This document shows positions 1 through 8,004 of a stretch of DNA of 64,000 nucleotides, in pieces. Every line of letters starts with the position of its first letter. Positions within the stretch are counted from its first letter, which is position 1. The notes below the pieces were generated by a model that ran no database searches, was not told where the DNA came from, and saw nothing but the letters and a program-made list of their open reading frames with translations. Source of the stretch: Closterium sp. Naga37s-1. Its lineage: Eukaryota > Streptophyta > Zygnematophyceae > Desmidiales > Closteriaceae. A program made the translations under genes and the position numbers. Where the stretch lies: assembly GCA_947471745.1 (NCBI GenBank), contig CANJKZ010000084.1:1534501-1598500 (forward strand). The letters run 5' to 3'.

Positions 1-335
1 AGGTGCTGTTGGTGCTGGAGCTGCTGGAGGTGCTGCTGGAGCTGGAGCTGCTGGAGGTACTGCTGGTGCTGGAGCTGCTAGAGGTACTAGTGCTGGAGGT
101 ACTGGTGCTGGAGGTACTGGTGCTGGAGGTACTGGTGCTGTTGGAGCTGCTGGAGGTGCTGGAGCAGCTGGTCCCGGAGGTGCTCGTACTAGAGGTACTG
201 GAGCTGATGGGGCTGGTGGTGCTTCAGGAGTTGGAGCTGCAGGTGCTGGAGCTGTTGCTACTTGAGGTGCTGCTGGAGCTGGAGCTGTTGGAGTTACTAG
301 AGCTGGTGGTGCTGCGGGAGTTGTAGTTGGAGACC
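1..335 (+). repeat. Gly/Ala-coding low-complexity tract of E1
   Basis: Triplet-structured GGT/GCT/GGA repeats encode GAAGGAGAAGG-like protein in the pol frame. The other frames read as poly-Leu/Glu or, antisense, poly-Ser; those are artefacts of the triplet repeat. The same tract sits between integrase and RT in every copy of the family. Confidence 0.85.
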
Positions 336-1132
336 CTGGAGCTGAGGGTACTGGTGCTGTCTCTACTGTTTCTGGAGGCGCTGCGCGGCTGCGGCCGTAC
401 TACGTTCCGCTCCTTCAGCATGTTCTTGGTCCTCCTCCTCCTTTACTGAGTCCACCGCCTGTCCAGTCACAGTCGCAGTTACAGCCGGCCTCTCCACTGC
501 CTGGTCCTTCTCCTTACTCTGGACCGACTAGAGGCCTTACGGAGCGTCGTGAGCCTGCGTCACGTCCTGCGTCACCTGAGTCTCGTTCTGAGTCGTCTGT
601 CCGCGCTGTTCGCACTGGTAGTCGTGTTCTGAGTCAGCGTCCTCCTCCTGTCCCCGGCACTCACTCTATGACACTGCGTCCGTCCACTGCTCCACAGCAT
701 GTCCCTCTGCCGTCTCCTCCTGCGTCCTCTCTTCCTGACGGTCCGGACCCAGAGTCTGACTCCCTTCATGCTGCTAGTCCTACTATCACGCGCTTTCTGG
801 CCACTGCTGTCACTGACCCTTTGTTTGAGTCCACTGCTGCGTCTGCTCTCGTTGCTGAGCTTGTTGACTTTGCTGCAGCATGTCGCCTAGACTACGCCAC
901 TAGTCTTGTTGCTGAATCTGCGTCTGCGTCTGTCTGTCCTCCGTCCGTCGGGGGTGAGTGTGCTCTTGGCACGGACGTTCTTGAGGACAGACAGGAGGAG
1001 TTTGAGTGTTTGCCGCTGCTGTACCTCATCTCGTGTCCATGCTGCTTGCCCCTGAGGGAGACCCGGATGCACCAGACATCCCGACCCCGCGCTCTTACGC
1101 AGAGGCGATAGAGGGTCCCTACTCCTCTCAGT
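1..1132 (+). pseudogene. E1: copia pol fragment, IN-RT linker and start of RT
   Basis: The fragment reads in frame 2 through a Gly/Ala-rich tract, the conserved RPYYVPLLQ motif, a Pro/Ser-rich linker and the segment that precedes RT (SYAEAIEGPY). It therefore carries the part of a copia polyprotein between integrase and RT. There is an in-frame TGA at 263-265 and a one-base loss near 1008, after GAGTGT, that shifts the frame before the SMLLAPEGD segment, so it is not functional. It is most like E3, E5 and E13 (subfamily I) by its RPYYVPLLQ variant. The left side is cut by the window edge. The right side ends abruptly at about 1131-1134, where E2 sequence begins on the opposite strand. No LTR is present. 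Confidence 0.85.
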
Positions 1133-2120
1133 GTGCCGGGAACAAGAGGAGGACGCGGACGAGGAACGCGACGACCAGTGCGAACAGGGGAGGCAGGACG
1201 AGACTCAGGCTCACGACGCTCTGTAAGACCGCTGGTCTGCTCAGTGTAAGGAGAAGGAGCAGGGAGTTGTGAGGCAGGCTGTAACAGCGGCTGTGATTGG
1301 TCAGGCGGTGAACACTGTAAGGGAGGAGGAAGGCCAGCGGAAGGCAGGACACCAAAAACCTGATGAAGCAGGGGAACGAAGTATGGTCGTGGCCGCACAG
1401 TGCCTCTAACACCTCCAGCTCTAGGGTCAACAGCTCCAGCTCCTCCAGCTCCAGCGCCTCCAGCGCTAGAGCCTCTAGCTCCAGCTCCTCCAGCCCCAGC
1501 AGCTCCAGGCTCCGTAGGGTCTCCAGCTCCAGCTCCCCCAACACCACCAGTACCGGCAGCTCCAGTACCCCTGGTACGAGCACCTCCAGGACCAGCAGCT
1601 GCGGCACCTTCGGTACCACCAGCTCCGACAGAATTTCCAGCTCCTCGAGCTCCAGTGTCTCCTGCGGCAGAGTCTCCAGCTCCGGCAGCTCCACTCCGAA
1701 GGCGGGTGCGCTGGGCAAACCACTCGCGTAGCTGCTGCGGGGAGAGAGGCTCTGGCTGGGGAGACAGTCGTCGCAGAGCACCCACAGGACCTCCAGAAGA
1801 AGCCGTACCCCTCGGCTCAGCACCCCTAGACTCCGCACCCTCAGACGCAACACCCCCAGGCTCCACACCCCCAAGCTCAGCACCCCTAGGCTCCACACCC
1901 TCAGGCTCACCACCCCCAGGCACCGCACCCCCAGGCTCAGCACCCCTAGACCCGGCACCCTCAGACTCAGCACCCCTAGGCTCCGCACCCTCAGACGCAG
2001 CACCCCCAGACGCAGCACCTGGAGCAGCACCTGAGCCGATAGCTACCTCAACAAGCGCAGTACCAGGGAGAGGGTCTACATGAGACACACCTGAGGGAGC
2101 ACGACCCTGGGGGGGGAGGG
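1133..2120 (-). pseudogene. E2 pol: low-complexity linker after integrase
   Basis: Starting after the integrase end (PPQG near 2110) the frame reads a pentapeptide repeat region (GAEPG, GVEPG variants), then the motif PLSPQQLREWFAQR near 1716-1752, a Gly/Ala/Thr-rich tract, and RPRPYFVPLLHQV. The frame is open up to the junction at about 1132. Here E2 codons for VPG run into antisense E1 sequence. There is no recognisable enzyme in this stretch. It is the variable spacer that the family carries between IN and RT. Confidence 0.8.
1790..2040 (-). repeat. 15-bp tandem repeat encoding GAEP-type pentapeptides
   Basis: Units such as GGCTCAGCACCCCC (plus strand) recur every 15 bp and encode Gly-Ala-Glu-Pro/Ser-Gly on the minus strand. 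The same array, diverged, is at 9800-9930 (E3), 17680-17860 (E5), 26090-26290 (E6), 41570-41760 (E8), 48050-48240 (E7) and 61260-61430 (E13). Confidence 0.8.
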
Positions 2121-2123
2121 GGT

Positions 2124-3370
2124 CTACTGGGGGGGGAGGGGGTCTATTGGAGGGGGACCTGGAGCAAGGAAGAGCGGCGGGGGTGGGGGAGGAGCAGAGC
2201 GGTAGGGGAAGAGACGGTAAAAGGGAACCGACTCGTCAAACGTGACGTCTTGAGAGGGGGAGACACGGCGCGAGGTGGGGTGGTAAAACTTCCAGCCACG
2301 CGCGTCAGGGGAAAAGCCAAGGAAGACGCAAGGAATAGCGCGGGCGAAGAGCTTGTTCGCGGACGTATTGCGAACAAAGGCACGAGAACCCAAGACCCGG
2401 AACACCGACGCATCGCCAACCTTCCCCGTCCAACGCAGTGTAGGCGAGGTCTCCGGCAAGGAGACACGGGGCCAAAGGTTGAGCTGATGCGCAGCGTACC
2501 GGACCGCAAACGGCCACAAAAAATGGGGAGCAGCCGCATGGATCATGGAGGTACAAGCGACCTCCATGACTAAGCCAATGCGGCACTCAGTAATCCCATT
2601 TTGCTGAGGGGAGTCCGGAAGCGTGAACGACAGGAAACAGCCCTCCCCACGACAAAAGTCCCACAAGAGGTCGGAGGTGAACTCACCACCTCTGTCAGAG
2701 TGCAGAGGCAAGACAGGAAGGTCCGCACATCAACGAACTGACCCTTGCTGCGCAAGGGGAAGACCGTGGTGTACCACGTGTAGTCGTCAACAACCAGCAG
2801 AAAGTAGCGCTCGCGGCCCTGTGCACTGACGCGGGCTGGGCCCCACACGTCCATGTGGAGAGTCTGCAGGGGAGCAGTCGTCGGGGGAAACGAGGAGGAG
2901 TGAGGAGTGGTGCGCCGCCGCCCCTCAACACAAGGAAGGCAGGGCTGGGAAGGCGAGGGTGGGAGGGGAGGAAGATACCTGGGAAGACCAGAGACAAGGA
3001 GGCGGGAGTGCATGCCACGAAGGCGTGGCAGGGAGCGGTGACCCAGGCGGTGGTGCCACAGAAGGGTCTGGTGTGACAGGAGGCGACACGAGCAAGGGGA
3101 TGCTACCTGACCTGACGCTGACACCTGGGCAGACGCAGCTACCTGAGGAGCTTCGGTAGCGTGTGTGTACAGACTCGACCCTGGCCGACGAGTGAACGTG
3201 GCCAGGTGATTTCCCGTCCGTGTACATGTGCAGATCGACACACGCTGACCCCCGGGAGTGGTGGTAGTGACCATCGCGTCCTGGAGGGCAGCGGTACTCA
3301 CCAAGTTCGTAGAGAACGAGGGGAGGTGAAGGCCAGATAGTGAGCCGGACGGAACCGCCGGACACGGGAG
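2124..3370 (-). pseudogene. E2 integrase and 3' part of protease, disrupted
   Basis: The minus strand carries the tail of protease, the HHCC zinc-binding region (HHRLGH near 3040, CLPCVEG near 2930), the first catalytic Asp (MDVWGPA near 2850), the second Asp (HSDRGGEF near 2700) and the catalytic Glu region (NGITECR, normally NGIAERR, near 2590). A deletion at about 2720-2750 removes the segment between RSKG and LHSDRG and shifts the frame. The core therefore cannot be made as one protein. The upstream boundary at 3371 is the inserted solo LTR, and the other half of the protease lies beyond 3587. Confidence 0.85.
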
Positions 3371-3587
3371 TGTCAAGATAGCTAATAACTTAGGAGATTA
3401 GGTTTAGCCATGGTGAGAGTTACAAGAGAAACAAGCGGGAGAAAATTGTCGAGAAAGTAGAGAGGTGTGGTTTCACTATTGAGCAAGGTACAGATAGGAA
3501 ACAAGGGAGGTGCACCACCTATAGGAAATACCTCAAACACCACCGTAACTACAGCAAACAGTTTATATTATAAACATAAGTTTAACA
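3371..3587. mobile_element. Solo LTR, 217 bp, inside E2 protease
   Basis: The insert begins TGTCAAGATAGC and ends GTTTAACA, giving TG...CA ends, and is flanked by the 5-bp duplication GGGAG at 3366-3370 and 3588-3592. Removing it together with one duplication restores the protease sequence seen in E6 near 27670. It contains no internal coding region, so it is best explained as a solo LTR left by LTR-LTR recombination. The minus-strand reading (TGTTAAACTTATG) resembles the start of subfamily I LTRs, hinting at minus orientation. The rest of the sequence does not match any other LTR in the window, so the parent family is not identified. Confidence 0.85.
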
Positions 3588-5124
3588 GGGAGCATAGTGG
3601 AGGAACGGGCGAGGATTGGGCCCCCGGAGGGGTCAGCCAGCCTGACCGGTATGGGTGCAGAGAGACGAGTGAGGGTGGTGCTGTCGCGAAAGAAACAACG
3701 TGAGGCACCTGAGTCAAGTGTGAAGGTGTGCAAGGCCTCTGCAAGCAAAGTACCAGGGAGAACAGACTCACTATTACCTAGAGCAGCAGCCTCTATACCT
3801 GGGTCAGGCAGCACACACAGGTAACAGTCACCCTCAGCACTAGCAGACAAAGCATACATAGCAGCAAGGATAGCATCAAAGTCTAGGTCAAAGATAGCAA
3901 CTCCAGTCCTCAGCAGCTCTGCCCAGCGGGGGCGCTCAGCCTCGTCACCAAACTCTGCGTGCCAAGCGTCGTCGAGGCGGGAGAAGCAGCAGTGCTGAGT
4001 GTGAAGCTTCTCGCATGTCTGACCAGCACGGTCACCTGTGCGAATGACATACGGGCAGCTAACACTACCCCCTGACGCCCCACGCTGAGCAAACCACTCA
4101 CAAAGCGCTGGGGCGACGGGGTCTCGCTCCGACGCTGCTGTTGCTGCCTCTAGCCTCCTCCATAACCTCCACGCAGAGCTCCAGTCCGACCGCCACCACC
4201 CCCACCGCTGCCACTACCGCCACTCCCACCGCTGCCTCCACCGCCGCCACCAAAGCCCCCACTCCCGCCACCACTCCCACCACCGCCACCACCTCCACCG
4301 CCCCCACCACCTCCACTGCTGCCCCCACCACCACCCCCGCTGCCACCGCCACCACCCCTGCCACCCTTGCCCTTGCTACTGCGGCGCTTCGCACTAGCAG
4401 AAGCGGCCCCGACGTCCACAGCACCAGGGACGTCAGCAGCAGCAGCAGAGGCATAGGAGGGAGCAAGGGGGGAGGGGGAGCACCCCTCAAAGAAGGGCGT
4501 GCGCAGAGTGCCACGAGCAGCACCCACAGCGACTACACTAGTCTCAGCTGCAAGGAGGTGCTGCTTGAGTAGGTCAACAGTGAGGGCTGTGGGGTCAAGG
4601 GCGAGAAAGTGGTCCCTGACAGCGCGAAGAGAGTCAGGGAGGCGGGTGACTATGAAGTAAAGAGTGATGTACATCGGGGGTGGGTTCTGGGAGGGCAGCG
4701 CGGTAGCGAGCATCGCCAGTGCGAAGGTGGGAAACTAGGTCCTCTACTGTGGCAAAGGCGGACAGCTCGGGGAACAGGTAGGGCAGTAGGAGGCGGCCTA
4801 GTGCAGCAGTGGCGAGGAGTAGCGATCGATGACAGCGTCGTACAGTGCCTGTGCTGTCCTGTGCTGTCCGAAGTTAGCGCATTCGGCCAACGGCAGGTGG
4901 TTGCGAATGGCTAAGCGGGCAGCAGCGTCGCGAGTCAGCCACTGTGAGTGGGTCGCACTATCAGCTGTGGCGGGAGGGGCGGGAGCAGCGCCAGACGTGT
5001 GGTCAAACAATGAAACACTGTCCCTAGAGTCGCTCAGTAGGTACAGCTGTAGGTCATCGAGCCACGTGTCAAACTGAAGGGGGCGTCCCTAATGATCGAA
5101 CGCTAGCACGCGGAGAGAAGCCAT
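3588..5124 (-). pseudogene. E2 Gag and 5' part of protease
   Basis: The Gag start is the ATG at 5122-5124 (MASLRVLAFDH). This is followed by an in-frame TAG at 5089-5091, so the protein ends after 11 codons. Downstream are the conserved capsid-like region (LDDLQLYLLSDS), the poly-Gly tract near 4200-4370, a degenerate SPQALCEWFAQR motif near 4090-4125, the Cys/His motif CPYVIRTGDRAGQTC near 4055, and the aspartic protease motif TLDSGASRCFF near 3700. A second stop is at 4150-4152 (CAG to TAG), and a deletion lies near 4715-4790. In a working copy Gag would form the particle and protease would cleave the polyprotein. Confidence 0.85.
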
Positions 5125-6338
5125 AGTTGCGCTACACGCAGAGCGAGGAGAAGCAGAGCAGCGCAGAGCACAGGGCAGGCAGCAGCAAAGGGGCAGTGAG
5201 AGGGCCGGAAGGGGCAGCTAGTAGAGGAGCAGGGGCGGCGAGTGAACCACCAGGGGCGGCGCGCGGGGATGCAAGGGCGGCTCACGGGCTGCAGGCTCAA
5301 CTGGCGCAGGCCTAGGGGCGACAGGCGCGGGCCTAGGGGCGACGGGCGACGGGCCGGGGCGTAGGGGCGTCAGTCGACGGGCCGGGGCGTCTGGCCTAGG
5401 GGCGACGGGCCGGGCTAGGGGCGACGGGCCTACGGGCCGGGCTAGGGTCGACGGGCCGGCCTAGGGGCGACGGGCCGGGTTAGGGGCGACGGGCCGGGTT
5501 AGGAGCGACGGGCCTAGGGTCGACGGGGCACCGGGGCCGAGGGTCGACGGGGCGGGTCGCGGGGGCAGGGTCAACGGGGCACGCGGGCCTAGGGTCGTCG
5601 GGGCGCGCGCGGGCCTAGGGTCGACGGGGCGCGCGCGGGCCTAGGGTCGACGGGGCGCGCGGGCCGAGGGTCGACGGGGCCGGGGCGATGGGCCTAAGGG
5701 GCGACGGGCCGGGGTAGGAGCGACGGGCCTACGGGCCGGGCTAGGGGCGACGGGCCGGACGAGGGCGACGGGCCTAGGGTCGACGGGGCACCGGGGCCGA
5801 GGGTCGACGGTGCGGGTCGTGGGGGCAGGGTCGATGGGTCGCGAGGGCCTAGGGTTGAAGGGGCGCGCGCGGGCCTAGGGTCGATGGGACGCGCGGGCCG
5901 AGGGTCGACGGGGCCGGGGCGACGGGCCTAAGGGGCGACTGACCGGGGTAGGGGCGACGGGCCTACGGGCCGGGCTAGGGGCGACGGGCAGGCCGCAAGG
6001 GGCGGCGCGCGGGGCAGCAGGGGCGACGGGCGGACCGCAAGGGGCGGCGCGCAGGGCTGCAGGGGCGACGGGCAGGCCGCAAGGGGTGGCGAGCAGGGCT
6101 GCAGGGGCGCCGCGCAGGGCAGTAGGGGCGGTGCGCGGGGCCTAGGGTCAACGGGCGGGCCGCAAGGGGCGGCGCACGGGCAATGAGAGGGCGGCTAGCA
6201 GGTCGCACGGGCGGCGACTGGGCCTAGGGGCGGCGAGTGGGTCGCAAGCGGGCGACGCGCGGGCTGCTAAAGGCGGCGCGTGGGCTGCAAGGGCGGCACG
6301 ACGAGCAGCTACGGTCGGCGCGCCAGGTAGGGCAGGGC
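5125..6338 (-). repeat. E2 5' leader, GC-rich tandem repeats (inner part)
   Basis: This is untranslated leader upstream of the Gag ATG. From about 5320 to 5970 it holds repeats of about 25-35 bp built around CTAGGGTCGACGGGGC. From 5975 to 6330 repeats of about 40 bp resemble the E11 leader (52650-53250). Short ORFs here are not conserved and look like repeat artefacts. The leader continues at 13255-13296, beyond the E3 insertion. Confidence 0.75.
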
Positions 6339-6470
6339 TGTGAGAATAATGAGAGGAATGAGTGACTGAACTAGAAAGCAGGTGGGTACATATGGGAAAC
6401 CTAAAAGTGTTGTACCCTGTAAGAACTACCCCACTACAGCCTAAACAGACTATATCATATAAGTTTGACA
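6339..6470 (-). repeat. E3 3' LTR, 132 bp
   Basis: In the sense direction it starts TGTCAAACTTATATGATATA and ends TTATTCTCACA. It is identical by eye to 13123-13254. It directly abuts E2 leader sequence at 6338. Confidence 0.95.
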
Positions 6471-6699
6471 CAACCACATAGGCAAAGTGGGGGAGAACAA
6501 GAGGTCACAAGACCAGTCAAGAAAGGCAAAGCAAGCTCAGGGTGGATCACAAAGTCACCACGCAGTCTGAGCACAAGCAAATGGCCACAAGGCCAGTTCA
6601 CATGCAGAGTTATATAAAGGAAAACAAACAATACAGTGAACACAACCTAGTAAGTGTAAGCATGCAGGTATATGTATAAAGACTACAGTACAAGCAGAG
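6471..6699 (-). promoter_or_regulatory. E3 3' UTR with two small hairpins and PPT position
   Basis: This lies between the RNase H stop and the 3' LTR. It contains GGTCACAAGACC near 6512 and GGCCACAAGGCC near 6583 (plus strand), each a 4-bp stem with an ACAA loop. The same pair occurs in the 3' UTRs of E5, E6, E8 and, in decayed form, E7. The polypurine site next to the LTR is TATGGGGGTG in E6 and E8 but reads TATGTGGTTG in E3, an unusually poor match. Confidence 0.65.
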
Positions 6700-8004
6700 T
6701 CAAGAATTTAGCAAGTGAGGCACAATAGGTACAAGGCCTAACACAGTACAGAAACGCTGATGATCACAAGGCTGAAGTGCCTTGGTGAAAACATCAGCAG
6801 TGTTGGCCTGAGAGGCCACGTAAGCAAGACGAAGCTGGCCACGCTGCTGCAACTCTCGAGCAAGGAAGTAGCGCAGAGCAATGTGCTTCGTTCTGTGCTC
6901 CAGTCTGTGCTCCTGACACAAGGCCAGCATGGCCTTGTTGTCGACATACAGAACTGGAGGAGAACGAGGCGCCTCTCCCAAGTCGGTCAGCAGGTAGGTG
7001 AGCCAGCGAAGCTCCTGTGCAGCCATGGCTCCAGCGTAGATCTCAGCCTCACAACTGGAGCTGAGAACAGAAGAAGAGCGGGTAGACCGCCAAGAGACAG
7101 AGCCGGAGCCAAGACTGAAGGTGTAACCCTGTGACGACCGCTGCGTAGCCAAGTCGTCAACCCAGGAGGCGTCAGCGTGACCAGTGAGGACAACTCGAGC
7201 CCGTCCTCCAAGCACGAGCCCCATGCCCGATGTACTGCACAAGTATCGCAACACCCTCTTCGCAGCATCCCAGTGCACCTTTCGGTGCCTGCCGGGAGCC
7301 ACGTAGCGAGCCAGAAGGCTGAGAGGGTATGCGAGGTCAGGTCGTGTGCAAGTCATCAGGTACATGAGGCAGCCCACAAGCTCTGGATACGGGCCACTCG
7401 GCTCTACGGACTCGTCCGAAGGTGGAGCTGAGAGCGAGTGACCGGTAGGCAGAGGAGTGGACTGTGGCGAGGAGTACGTGAAGCCGAAGCGCTGAAGGAC
7501 CTGCTGCACCATGTGTGACTGAGTCAAGGTAATGGTGCGCTGTGCTCTGTCCCGGGTGATCCGCAAGCCAAGATAGCTTGTGAGCTCACCCAAGTCTGTG
7601 CACGTGTGTCTCTTCTGCAGCTCGGACTTCACGTGGGCGAGTGCCTCCGTGTCAGCAGTAGCAAAGAAAAGGTCGTCTACGTACACAAGTATGTAGAACG
7701 GCGGCAGAGTAGCGTCAGTGCGTAGAAACAGAGAAGGGTCAGTAGTGGAAGGAGCAAAACCAAGAGCAGCAAGAGTTGTCCTGAGCGTGTCGTGCCACTC
7801 ACGGGGCGCCTGGCGGAGACCGTAGACTGGCCGCCGGAGGCTCCACTGGGTACCAGCAGGAAACGACCCAGTGAAGCCAGGTGGCCGGCGCAGCCAGATC
7901 TCCTCGTGCAGGCTGCCCTGTAGGAAGGCTGTGCTGAAGTCAAGCGAGTGGAGCTCGTAGTCACGCTGAGCAGCAACGTGCAGCAGTACCCGAAGAGTGG
8001 TCAT
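6700..8004 (-). CDS. E3 reverse transcriptase and RNase H
   Basis: 434 codons begin at MTTLRVLLHVAAQRDY, the second block of the RT domain. RT motifs are LDFSTAFLQG (first catalytic Asp), YGLRQAPREW and YVDDLFFATAD (the YxDD box). RNase H follows with HADASWVDD, SCEAEIYAG and YVDNKAMLAL, and the protein ends at VPHLLNS. In the family RT copies genomic RNA and RNase H removes it. The reading frame is intact, but it is separated from the upstream ORF by one missing C in the sequence encoding FSPTPKM (near 8005-8015). In E5 at the same place the base is present. Translation of RT from E3 would need frameshifting. A random mutation is the simpler explanation, because other copies are in frame here. 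Confidence 0.9.
   Translation of the reverse strand: MTTLRVLLHVAAQRDYELHSLDFSTAFLQGSLHEEIWLRRPPGFTGSFPAGTQWSLRRPVYGLRQAPREWHDTLRTTLAALGFAPSTTDPSLFLRTDATLPPFYILVYVDDLFFATADTEALAHVKSELQKRHTCTDLGELTSYLGLRITRDRAQRTITLTQSHMVQQVLQRFGFTYSSPQSTPLPTGHSLSAPPSDESVEPSGPYPELVGCLMYLMTCTRPDLAYPLSLLARYVAPGRHRKVHWDAAKRVLRYLCSTSGMGLVLGGRARVVLTGHADASWVDDLATQRSSQGYTFSLGSGSVSWRSTRSSSVLSSSCEAEIYAGAMAAQELRWLTYLLTDLGEAPRSPPVLYVDNKAMLALCQEHRLEHRTKHIALRYFLARELQQRGQLRLAYVASQANTADVFTKALQPCDHQRFCTVLGLVPIVPHLLNS

Noticed and set aside
6339..6470. A tandem pair of elements sharing one LTR (E2 and E3)
   Set aside because: The AGGGC duplication and the E2 leader and LTR beyond 13254 show instead that E3 is inserted inside E2.
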